DNA of 64,000 bases from Pedobacter sp. ISL-64. Lineage in GTDB: Bacteria; Bacteroidota; Bacteroidia; Sphingobacteriales; Sphingobacteriaceae. Position numbers and translations under genes: made by a program. The DNA lies in assembly GCF_018613605.1 (NCBI RefSeq), contig NZ_JAGGPU010000023.1, positions 62,001-126,000 on the forward strand, written 5' to 3'. The notes beneath the pieces are model-generated. The model worked only from the letters and a program-made list of their open reading frames with translations, had not been told where the DNA came from and searched no databases. This document shows, one piece after another, positions 36,014 to 43,777 of the stretch. The first letter of the stretch is position 1; each line of letters opens with the position of its first letter.

Positions 36014-37450
36014 ATGCAAAAGATTATAAAATATACATGGTGCGCAGCTTTAATTGCAACACTAGGTTTGCAGAGTTGTAAAGACGATTATTTTGATAAA
36101 TTGTCTGATAATCCGAATCAGGTTCCCGTGCCAACACTCAATGCATTGTTGGCTACATCAACTTACAAAATCGGAAATAACAATTACCTTATCGGAAGTA
36201 TTGTTGCCCCTTATGTGCAATATACCGCCAATCCTTCAGCTAATGCGGCCGGAGATACCTACCAGGCAATTGATTTTAGTACTACCTGGGATGCGCTTTA
36301 TTTTGCCATGGCCGATGCTAACGAAATGAAAAAACTGGCAGTTGCACAAGGCTCCAGCGAGTATAAAGGTGTAGCCGATGTGATTATTGCCTATAACCTT
36401 ACCTTGGTAAATGATTTATGGGGAGATGCTCCGTTTTCGCAAGCTTTCGACATTAACAACCTTAAGCCAAAATATGATAAACAACAGGAGGTATATAACC
36501 AAGCTATAGTACTATTGGATGAAGCCATTGTTGAACTTGCCAAAACCAATGCAACAGTTAAACTGGCCCCTACAAGCGATTTAATTTATGGAAAAACTCC
36601 TGCCACTGAAAGGGCAAACTGGTTGAAAATGGCTTATGGTTTAAAAGCCAGATTATTGAACAAAATAAGTAAAACAAGTTCTTATAATCCTACAGCAGTA
36701 TTGGAAGCACTAAGTAATTCCTTTACGGCAAATGCAGATGATGCCGGCATGGCTACTTTTAAAGAGCGTAATCCATGGGCCAATGTGGCACTATCCAATT
36801 CGCAACAATCGCTTGGTGGATGGCTTTCTGAGCAGTTGATCGATGCGCTAAAAGGTACAACTTTTCCAGGTGTGGTAGATCCGCGCTTGGAAAAGATAAC
36901 TGACAAAACGGTGAATAATACTTACATCGGAACCGTAAATGGGGCAGGTAACAGATTGCCTGGTGCAAACACCACAAAAGATGAGTGTTATATTTCTAGT
37001 AACTCTCCATGGACCAGCAATACTGCTCCAATACTTATTGTTACTTATGCTGAGCTGAAATTTATCGAAGCTGAAGCTTATTTTGATACCGATAAAACGA
37101 AAGCCTATGCAGCTTATTTGGCCGGTATTAGTGCTAATATGGATAAACTTTTAGTTTCGACAACTGCAAGAGATGCTTATCTGGCCAATCCTGTTGTTAA
37201 TGTTGGTGCTGCGGCCTTATCAAAAGACCTGATTTTTAAAGAGAAATACATTGCAACCTATTTAAATCCTGAGGCCTGGAATGATGCCCGCCGTTTCGAT
37301 TACAAATACAAGGATTTCGGTATGCCGGCCAACGCTGCGCTTCCAACCTTTATCCGTCGTTTGGATTATCCACAGGGCGAACGCAGTAAAAACGGCGCAA
37401 ATGTTCCGGCAGATGTGGCAAGAACAACCAAACTGTGGTGGGATCAGTAA
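36014..37450 (+). CDS. SusD/RagB-like outer-membrane lipoprotein (SusD-like_2 type)
   Basis: A 478-residue lipoprotein with the lipobox at LQSC (residue ~22) followed by KDDYFDKLSDNPNQVPVPTL. The helical fold has ANPSANAAGDTYQAIDFSTT and VNDLWGDAPFSQAF, and the C-terminal EAWNDARRFDYKYKDFGMPA motif typical of the SusD-like_2 subgroup. Partner of the SusC gene 11 bp upstream. A terminator follows within 60 bp. Confidence 0.9.
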   Translation: MQKIIKYTWCAALIATLGLQSCKDDYFDKLSDNPNQVPVPTLNALLATSTYKIGNNNYLIGSIVAPYVQYTANPSANAAGDTYQAIDFSTTWDALYFAMADANEMKKLAVAQGSSEYKGVADVIIAYNLTLVNDLWGDAPFSQAFDINNLKPKYDKQQEVYNQAIVLLDEAIVELAKTNATVKLAPTSDLIYGKTPATERANWLKMAYGLKARLLNKISKTSSYNPTAVLEALSNSFTANADDAGMATFKERNPWANVALSNSQQSLGGWLSEQLIDALKGTTFPGVVDPRLEKITDKTVNNTYIGTVNGAGNRLPGANTTKDECYISSNSPWTSNTAPILIVTYAELKFIEAEAYFDTDKTKAYAAYLAGISANMDKLLVSTTARDAYLANPVVNVGAAALSKDLIFKEKYIATYLNPEAWNDARRFDYKYKDFGMPANAALPTFIRRLDYPQGERSKNGANVPADVARTTKLWWDQ

Positions 37451-37475
37451 CATTCTTATAAAAAACAATAATCAG

Positions 37476-37510
37476 AGTCCTAACTGCACATCGGTTAGGG
37501 CTTTTTTTTA
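37476..37510 (+). terminator. Rho-independent terminator after the second SusC/SusD pair
   Basis: AGTCCTAAC (37476-37484) / GTTAGGGCT (37494-37502) with one G-T, followed by eight T. It lies between the SusD stop and the peptidase start at 37536, so the peptidase may depend on read-through or its own promoter. Confidence 0.85.
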
Positions 37511-37535
37511 TAATTTATCCGATCAATATCAAGTA

Positions 37536-39620
37536 ATGAAAAAATCGCTGCTTATACTGCTCATACTAACATCTGCCGCTAAAATTTTTGCGCAGAACTT
37601 TACACTGAAATCAGTTTTAAGTTATCCTTTTCCCACACAATTGGTAGCCTCGCCCGTTGGCTCTAAAATAGCTTGGGCCGCAAATGAACAGGGAAAAAGA
37701 AACATTTATACTGCTGAAGCGCCTGATTATAAAGCAATAAAAAATACAGATTATAATGACGATGATGGGCAGGAATTAACCAGTTTCTCTATTTCTGCAA
37801 ATGGCAAATGGATTGTATTTGTACGTGGCGGCGATCATGGTGGAAGAGATGGCGGACCGGTTAACGCAAACTCATCTCCAATTGCACCAAAAATACAGGT
37901 GTTTGCTGTGCCTTTTGGCGGTGGAAAAGTTATTGCAATAGGTGAAGGCGATAACCCCATTATTTCGCCAAACAGTGAACAGGTGCTGTTTAGCAAAGCA
38001 GGTCAGGTGATGGTTGCCCCGATTGATGGATCGTTTCCGGTAAAAAACCTGTTTTACGCAAAAAGTATCAACTCAGGTTACAAATGGTCGCCGGACGGGA
38101 AGAAGATTGTGTTTGTTTCCAACCGCACAGATCATTCTTTTATAGGTATTTATACCGATCAGCAAACGGCGATACAGTGGTTATCACCATCTTTTTCTAA
38201 AGATAATGCACCGGTTTGGTCACCAGACGGCAATGCGATTGCTTTTATCCGCACAGCAGGAACAGGTATTGAAACGGATTCGATTTTAACGCGAAAACAT
38301 CAACCCTGGGCTATCTGGACGGTTAACGTAAATACTGGAGAAGGAAAACAGATCTGGAAAGCTCCCGAAACGATCAGGGGTTCTTATCCTTCAATTGATG
38401 GTGGTACCAATTTGCAATGGGCCGATGGTAAGATAATATTCACTTCATATGAGGACGGTTGGCCGCACTTGTATGCTATTAATCCTGATGGATCAGGCCG
38501 TTTATTGCTTACCCCGGGTAATTTTGCTATTGAAAACGTTAAACTGAGCAACGATAAAAAGACATTGGTTTTTGCAGCAAACACCGGTAAAGAAACAGAT
38601 GATTTAGATAGGAGGCATATTTACAAAGTAGCAGTAAATAAGGCAAACGTGGAGGCATTGAGTTTTGGCAAAGGCATCGAAGCCTATCCTGTAATTTCGG
38701 GAGATAACCGTACTTTTTTCTGTTTAAGTTCTACAGCAGAACGGCCGCTTTTACCAGCTGTATTAAATGATAAAAAGGCAGTTAAACTCATCGGCGAATC
38801 ACTTATCCCTAACGATTTTCCCATCAAAGAAATGGTGATTCCAAAACATGTAAACTTTAAGGCACCCGATGGCAATACTGTATATGGACAATTGTTTTCT
38901 CCAAAAAAAGCAGATAAAAACAAGTCAGCAATCGTATATGTTCATGGTGGGCCCCAACGGCAAATGTTTTTGGGCTGGAACCCGATGGATTATTATTCAA
39001 TTGATTATGCTTTAAACCAGTACCTGGTAAATATGGGGTTTACGGTTTTATCTGTAAATTACCGTTTGGGTACTGGTTATGGTTTTGATTTTCATAAGCC
39101 TTTAAATGCCGGGCCACAAGGAGCAGCAGAATATCAGGATATAAAGGCTGCAGGCGAATGGTTAGCGAATCAGAAGGATATCAATAAAAATAAAATCGGC
39201 ATTTATGGAGGTTCATATGGTGGCTACTTAACTGCGCTGGCACTTGGAAAAGATTCTAAATTATTTGCAGCTGGAGTAGATATCCATGGCGTAAATTATA
39301 GGTTTAGTAATCAAGGAACCGAAGGAAAGGAGCCTGCCCCAGATGCTGCATTGGCCGCTAGGATAGCCACATCATCATCTCCGGTGAGTTACATTAACAC
39401 GTGGACATCGCCAACATTGATTATACATGCTGATGATGACCGCAATGTGGCTTTTAACCAGAGTGTAGATTTGGCCAAAAGGTTTGAAGATAAGAAGTTT
39501 GATTTTGAATTTCTGGCCATTCCTGATGATACCCATCATTGGATGAAATTTTCTAACGGTTTAAAGGTGAGTGAGGCAACGGCCGATTTTCTTAAAAGGA
39601 AGTTAATGGATAAGAAGTAG
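37536..39620 (+). CDS. S9-family prolyl oligopeptidase, exported
   Basis: A 694-residue periplasmic serine peptidase. The start at 37536 is chosen because it opens a clean signal peptide (MKKSLLILLILTSAAKIFAQ) and lies after the terminator; an in-frame ATG at 37281 would read through the previous gene's 3' end. N-terminal WD40/TolB-like propeller repeats (KWSPDGKKIVFVSNRTDHSF, PVWSPDGNAIAFIRTAG) and a C-terminal alpha/beta-hydrolase with S560 in GGSYGG, an Asp in HADDDRNV (~634) and a His in DDTHHW (~667). Family members release dipeptides or short peptides. Its place after a SusC/SusD pair and before a peptide-binding lipoprotein suggests a role in peptide nutrition. Confidence 0.92.
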   Translation: MKKSLLILLILTSAAKIFAQNFTLKSVLSYPFPTQLVASPVGSKIAWAANEQGKRNIYTAEAPDYKAIKNTDYNDDDGQELTSFSISANGKWIVFVRGGDHGGRDGGPVNANSSPIAPKIQVFAVPFGGGKVIAIGEGDNPIISPNSEQVLFSKAGQVMVAPIDGSFPVKNLFYAKSINSGYKWSPDGKKIVFVSNRTDHSFIGIYTDQQTAIQWLSPSFSKDNAPVWSPDGNAIAFIRTAGTGIETDSILTRKHQPWAIWTVNVNTGEGKQIWKAPETIRGSYPSIDGGTNLQWADGKIIFTSYEDGWPHLYAINPDGSGRLLLTPGNFAIENVKLSNDKKTLVFAANTGKETDDLDRRHIYKVAVNKANVEALSFGKGIEAYPVISGDNRTFFCLSSTAERPLLPAVLNDKKAVKLIGESLIPNDFPIKEMVIPKHVNFKAPDGNTVYGQLFSPKKADKNKSAIVYVHGGPQRQMFLGWNPMDYYSIDYALNQYLVNMGFTVLSVNYRLGTGYGFDFHKPLNAGPQGAAEYQDIKAAGEWLANQKDINKNKIGIYGGSYGGYLTALALGKDSKLFAAGVDIHGVNYRFSNQGTEGKEPAPDAALAARIATSSSPVSYINTWTSPTLIIHADDDRNVAFNQSVDLAKRFEDKKFDFEFLAIPDDTHHWMKFSNGLKVSEATADFLKRKLMDKK

Positions 39621-39663
39621 CAATGGTTGCTTGTTGAAGACAACGTTTAAGTTGACGATTTTT

Positions 39664-41298
39664 CTATTTCTTTTTTATCCGTTTCAAAATCATTAAACTC
39701 TGTGGATTAAAGGAATAACCTGAAATGTTGTTCTGAAGCATCACTACAGATTGATCGTAGAAAAGCGGAACAACAGGAGCATAATCCATCACCATCTGAT
39801 CCATTTTGCGGTACAGCTCAAAGCGTTTTTCGTTATCGGTTTCATAATAGCTTTTCTCAAACAGCTGATCGAATTCTTTATTGTAAAAAGCAGTGTAATT
39901 TGGTCCGTAGGGCACTTTATTTTTTGAGTAAAACATCGAAAGGAAATTCTCTCCATCACCATAATCGGCCAGCCAGGAGCCACGGAAAAAGTTTACATTG
40001 TTTTTCGACATTAAATCCCTTAAGCTTGCACTTGGACTCACATCAATTTTAGTTTTAATACCTGTTGCAGTAAGCTCTCCCTGGATAAATTCGATCAGAT
40101 CTTTATAAGTTGTGGTGGTATTTAGCGTTACTTCTGCCATGCCTTTCCCTTCAGGAAAACCCGCCTCTTCCAAAAGTTTTGCGGCAAGTTTTGGGTTGTA
40201 GGCATATCCTCTAACAGCTAAACTATCAAATCCGGGCATGCCTTTAGGAATAAAACCAGATGTTGCCGCTACGCCGATCCCGTTTCTTAAGTATTTGATC
40301 AACCGGTCACGGTCGATAGCATAATTAATGGCCTGCCTGATTTTTTTTAAGCGCAATGGCGATTTCTTTACAATCGAAAGATTGGTATCAACCAATATAC
40401 CTACATACTCGGTACACAGGTATGGGCTTTTGGTTAATGTAAATTTTCCTTTGTACTTCGAGGTCATTTTTCCGCTTTTGGTCAGGATATCGTCGCGGTA
40501 ACTGCCGTCAACATTATAGTAGAAATCCAGATCCTTTTTCAGGAAACTCATGAAACCACTTTGTTTATCGGTGATGAAGCTGGCTTTTACAGCATCAAGG
40601 TAGGGTAATGCCATTCCTTTGGCGTCTTTTTCAAAATAATGCTCATTTTTTAAAAGCACTAATATTTCACCTTCTTTCCAGTATTTAAATTTAAAAGGGC
40701 CGGTGCCAACAGGATGACTTCTGAAATCCTTACCATAATGTTCTACAACTTCTTTGGGTACAACAGAGCAGTATTGTGTAGTGAGTAAACTCATAAAGGG
40801 TGGGAAAGGACGCACCAGTTTGATCTGGAAAGTAGAATCATTTAACGCGATAAAATTATGTTTATCCTTCACTTTATCACTAAAAATCCACCCGCCTGAT
40901 GAAGCTACTTTTGGATCGATTAAACGATAAAAACTATATACAAAATCACTTGCGGTTACTTTTCGGCCTTTGCCATTTTTAAAAATAGGATCATCATGAA
41001 AGTAAACATCATTACGCAGGTTAAAAGTGTAAGTTAAAGCATCTTCCGAAACCTGCCAGCTTTTGGCTATACAGGGGATTGTTTGCAAGGATGAATCGAT
41101 CTGTACCAAACCATTAAAAATCTGGTTGGTCATCCAGATCGCATTCTGGTTGCGCGCAAAGGCCGGATCAATAGAGGTTAAACCCTGATCGAGATTAATA
41201 TTGAAGACTTTTTTGTCCTGATGATCAGCATTTTCCTTACATGAAAAGAATAAGCTTACACAAAAAAACCAAAATATATAATTAAATGAGCCTCGCAT
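39664..41298 (-). CDS. Peptide-type ABC transporter substrate-binding lipoprotein
   Basis: A 544-residue SBP_bac_5 (DppA/OppA-like) binding protein. The start at 41298 gives a compact lipoprotein signal (MRGSFNYIFWFFCVSLFFSC); an ATG at 41325 adds nine residues. Characteristic segments are GLTSIDPAFARNQNAIWMTN, QVSEDALTYTFNLRNDVYFH, GTGPFKFKYW and the C-terminal YAPVVPLFYD. It should bind peptides in the periplasm. No ABC permease or ATPase gene is adjacent, so it is an orphan here. Convergent with the S9 peptidase (43-bp gap) and divergent from the next gene. Confidence 0.88.
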   Translation of the reverse strand: MRGSFNYIFWFFCVSLFFSCKENADHQDKKVFNINLDQGLTSIDPAFARNQNAIWMTNQIFNGLVQIDSSLQTIPCIAKSWQVSEDALTYTFNLRNDVYFHDDPIFKNGKGRKVTASDFVYSFYRLIDPKVASSGGWIFSDKVKDKHNFIALNDSTFQIKLVRPFPPFMSLLTTQYCSVVPKEVVEHYGKDFRSHPVGTGPFKFKYWKEGEILVLLKNEHYFEKDAKGMALPYLDAVKASFITDKQSGFMSFLKKDLDFYYNVDGSYRDDILTKSGKMTSKYKGKFTLTKSPYLCTEYVGILVDTNLSIVKKSPLRLKKIRQAINYAIDRDRLIKYLRNGIGVAATSGFIPKGMPGFDSLAVRGYAYNPKLAAKLLEEAGFPEGKGMAEVTLNTTTTYKDLIEFIQGELTATGIKTKIDVSPSASLRDLMSKNNVNFFRGSWLADYGDGENFLSMFYSKNKVPYGPNYTAFYNKEFDQLFEKSYYETDNEKRFELYRKMDQMVMDYAPVVPLFYDQSVVMLQNNISGYSFNPQSLMILKRIKKK

Positions 41299-41312
41299 GC
41301 GATCAGGAATGT

Positions 41313-41320
41313 TATTTTTG
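41313..41320 (+). promoter_or_regulatory. Bacteroidota -7 element for the 41345 gene
   Basis: TATTTTTG fits TANNTTTG exactly. No TTTG is present 19-21 bases upstream, so only the -7 half is supported. Its position implies transcription starting near 41327, which rules out translation from the in-frame ATG at 41297. Confidence 0.4.
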
Positions 41321-41344
41321 CACAAATTAATAAATTTAATGCAG

Positions 41345-41797
41345 ATGTCTTTTTTAAACGATTTATTTATCGGCCTCGATGCTGCTCACCAAGAAGAATT
41401 ACAGGAACGTTTAGATTTAGTGGAGCACAAGATTAAGTTTATGGATAAAATGCCTGTAGCCTGCTTGGATACGAGCAATAATCCGGAATATTTTTTATCG
41501 GAAGAAATTTCGCTGGCAGGTGGAATGATAGCGACTGACATACTAAGCGCTGTTTTTATTATTTACTATCAGCCGGGTAAAACGTTAACCGATTTAATGA
41601 GAGAAGTACCTGCGGCATTAAATACCGATTGGCAAGCGGTGCAAAACAACAGAATCATTTTATTAAATGACGATGTTAACCGCGAAAGAACTGCTGAAAA
41701 TGCCGTCTCGCTAATAGAAGATATCGCCGAAATGTTACACCCAGGTTCTTTTATCTTCGGCCATGAAGGCGATAAGTGGATCAGGTTTGGTGCGTAG
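41345..41797 (+). CDS. Protein resembling the C-terminal lobe of a BtuF/FepB-type binding protein
   Basis: A ~150-residue protein without signal peptide. Start at 41345 (MSFLNDLF) or 41339 is preferred to 41297 because of the -7 element between them. Segments WQAVQNNRIILLNDDVNRER and VSLIEDIAEMLHPGSFIFGH resemble the C-terminal half of periplasmic cobalamin/siderophore-binding proteins (AVKNGRVY..., LAEILHP..F). The N-terminal lobe and export signal are absent. It may be a stand-alone cytosolic derivative or a truncated gene; the intact frame and own promoter element favour the former. Function unknown. Confidence 0.55.
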   Translation: MSFLNDLFIGLDAAHQEELQERLDLVEHKIKFMDKMPVACLDTSNNPEYFLSEEISLAGGMIATDILSAVFIIYYQPGKTLTDLMREVPAALNTDWQAVQNNRIILLNDDVNRERTAENAVSLIEDIAEMLHPGSFIFGHEGDKWIRFGA

Positions 41798-41907
41798 CTG
41801 AGAGGTAAGATTGGCCGAGTTTACACCACTTCAGGCAGCTAAGTTTTCGCTAAAGCGGGTGATTACACAGATTTGAGGATTCCTCAGATAATTTTGTATT
41901 CTAAATC

Positions 41908-41938
41908 CGTCACTGCGAGGCCGATTCTTCATCGGTCG
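41908..41938. repeat. Dispersed CGTCACTGCGAGG-type repeat
   Basis: CGTCACTGCGAGG (41908-41920) followed by the small hairpin CCGAT/ATCGG (41921-41936) is a form of an intergenic repeat often seen in Bacteroidota. It lies between two convergent genes. Nothing else is seen in 41798-42076. Confidence 0.45.
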
Positions 41939-42076
41939 AAACAGTCTTTTTAGTCTTTAAATTTCATTATTTTTTGGGTATATATTCTTCTGACTTTTAG
42001 ACCCCTCAGACCCCTAAGTTTTATTAGCACTATAGTTTAATCTTTGGTCTTTCAGCTTTAGTCTTTGGACTTTCCA

Positions 42077-43414
42077 CTAAATTTCCTTAATCTGGTATTC
42101 TTCTATTTTACGGTAAAGTGTGGTTAAACCGATCCCCAGTAATCGCGAGGTTTCTGTTTTATTCCCTTTGGTATGGATGAGTACTTTTTGAATGTGTTGC
42201 TTTTCTATCTGTTGTAGATTATAATCGTTTTCTATTGGTGCAAATTCAAAAAATTCGGGAGGTAAGGCGGTAGCGCTTAAGGTATCTCCATCCGACAGGA
42301 TTACCAAACGTTCGATCACATTTTTAAGTTCCCGGATATTTCCTTTCCAGCTATGATCGCTCAATATTGATAAAATTTTATCATCCATTTTTGGTGCTGA
42401 TCGGTTTACCTTATCTGCAAATTCTTTTAAGTAGTGTTTTGCCAATGCAGGGATGTCGGCTTTCCGATCGCGTAACGGCGGTAAGGTAATGGTGAAAACT
42501 GAAAGCCGATAATAAAGATCGGAGCGGAATTTTCCAGAAGTTGCATCGGCTTTTAAATTTTTATTTGTGGCGGCTAATATCCGAACATTTACCTGTTGCG
42601 TTTGGGTATCGCCTACTTTGATAAAAGTCTGGCTCTCGAGTACACGCAATAGCTTTGCCTGTAAATCGAGGTTCATCTCACCGATTTCATCCAGTAACAA
42701 TGTGCCACCGTTAGCTTCTTCCAACAGGCCTTTCTTGTCTTTATTGGCCCCAGTAAAAGCCCCGGCTTTGTATCCGAAGAGTTCGCTTTCCAGTAAATCG
42801 GGGCTAAAGCCACTGCAATTTAAGGCCACAAATGGTTTTGCTGCCCTAGGGCTTTCGTAATGGATAGATTGAGCGAAAACTTCCTTTCCAGTTCCAGTTT
42901 CGCCCAATAACAAAACAGTAGTATCGGTTACACTTACTTTCTTGGCCAGATCAATCGCTTCCTTTAAAGCTTTTGATTGACCGATTATGGTTTCGAAGCT
43001 GTGTTTTTTAGCAATTTTGTTTTCAAGATCGGAAACCCTGCGCTGCAGATTTGATTTATCCATCGCCTTGTACAAAAGCGGAATAATCTTGTCGTTATCA
43101 TCGCCTTTTACCAGATAATCGAATGCCCCGTTTTTAATCGCCAAAACGCCGTCGGCAATGGTACCGTAAGCAGTAAGATTTATAATTTCGACATAAGATT
43201 TTATGGCTTTGATATCTTTAACCAGCGCTACTCCATTAACATCAGGTAGTTTAACATCGCTGATTACAATGCTTACATCGTTATTTTTAAGCAATTTGAG
43301 GCCTTCTTTTCCAGTATTGGCCTGTAGGGTTTTAAACCCCTCTAATTCTATAATCCTGGAAAGTAAACTGCAGATTTTCTTTTCATCATCGATGATGAGC
43401 ACCATGCCATTCAT
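42077..43414 (-). CDS. NtrC-family sigma-54-dependent response regulator
   Basis: A 445-residue enhancer-binding activator. Receiver domain (1-120) with the phosphoacceptor D53 in IVISDVKLPD and the conserved lysine in DYLVKGD, so it looks phosphorylatable. AAA+ domain (~140-375) with Walker A GETGTGKE, the sigma-54 contact loop GAFTGA and Walker B GGTLLLDEIGEM. Fis-type HTH at the C-terminus (ETSRLLGIGLTTLYRKIEEY). It activates RNA polymerase with RpoN after phosphorylation by a histidine kinase. No kinase is adjacent in this window, so the signal and regulon are unknown. Confidence 0.93.
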   Translation of the reverse strand: MNGMVLIIDDEKKICSLLSRIIELEGFKTLQANTGKEGLKLLKNNDVSIVISDVKLPDVNGVALVKDIKAIKSYVEIINLTAYGTIADGVLAIKNGAFDYLVKGDDNDKIIPLLYKAMDKSNLQRRVSDLENKIAKKHSFETIIGQSKALKEAIDLAKKVSVTDTTVLLLGETGTGKEVFAQSIHYESPRAAKPFVALNCSGFSPDLLESELFGYKAGAFTGANKDKKGLLEEANGGTLLLDEIGEMNLDLQAKLLRVLESQTFIKVGDTQTQQVNVRILAATNKNLKADATSGKFRSDLYYRLSVFTITLPPLRDRKADIPALAKHYLKEFADKVNRSAPKMDDKILSILSDHSWKGNIRELKNVIERLVILSDGDTLSATALPPEFFEFAPIENDYNLQQIEKQHIQKVLIHTKGNKTETSRLLGIGLTTLYRKIEEYQIKEI

Positions 43415-43526
43415 AGGTAAAATTTATGCTGCAATATTAAGTATAAAAATATCGAAAGATGACGGGGTGGATAAAATAAACAACTTTGGTTTTTAAGCTT
43501 TGGATTTTAGACTCCAGACTTATTTT

Positions 43527-43585
43527 GTGCCTTTTTCGTTTCCGAAGCATTAATTAAAAGCTTTTTGAGCATATTTGGATTTTGC
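43527..43585 (+). repeat. ~59-bp direct repeat, copy 1
   Basis: Runs from GTGCCTTTTTCGTTTCCGAA to GCATATTTGGATTTTGCC. It is matched at 43707-43765 with only a handful of substitutions, exactly 180 bp downstream. Confidence 0.8.
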
Positions 43586-43594
43586 CTTTTCCTC

Positions 43595-43655
43595 GGTCTG
43601 TGTCCTCACAGAACGAATGGATATAAAAAACTATTGGTCTGTGAGGACACAGACC
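43595..43655. repeat. Inverted pair of GGTCTGT-family palindromes
   Basis: GGTCTGTGTCCTCACAGA (43595-43612) and its exact reverse complement TCTGTGAGGACACAGACC (43638-43655), 25 bp apart. Related to 29554-29577. Confidence 0.8.
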
Positions 43656-43706
43656 ACGGATGGAAACTTATGACTCAAAACTCCCGACTCAAGACTAAAC
43701 TAAATT

Positions 43707-43765
43707 GTACCTTTTTCGTTTCTGAGGCGTTAATTAAAAGCTTTTTGAGCATATTTGGTTTTTGC
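43707..43765 (+). repeat. ~59-bp direct repeat, copy 2, ending just before the PIG-L gene
   Basis: Second copy of the 43527-43585 unit. It ends 12 bp before the ATG at 43778, so it forms the immediate 5' region of that gene. The spacer 43415-43777 holds these repeats and no gene. Confidence 0.8.
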
Positions 43766-43777
43766 AAAACAAATTTT

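Noticed and set aside
37281..37535. N-terminal extension of the S9 peptidase
   Set aside because: It overlaps the SusD 3' end in another frame and crosses a strong terminator; the signal peptide begins only at 37536.
43565..43777. N-terminal extension of the PIG-L protein
   Set aside because: It would translate the duplicated 59-bp unit and the palindrome pair; the signal peptide starts at 43778.
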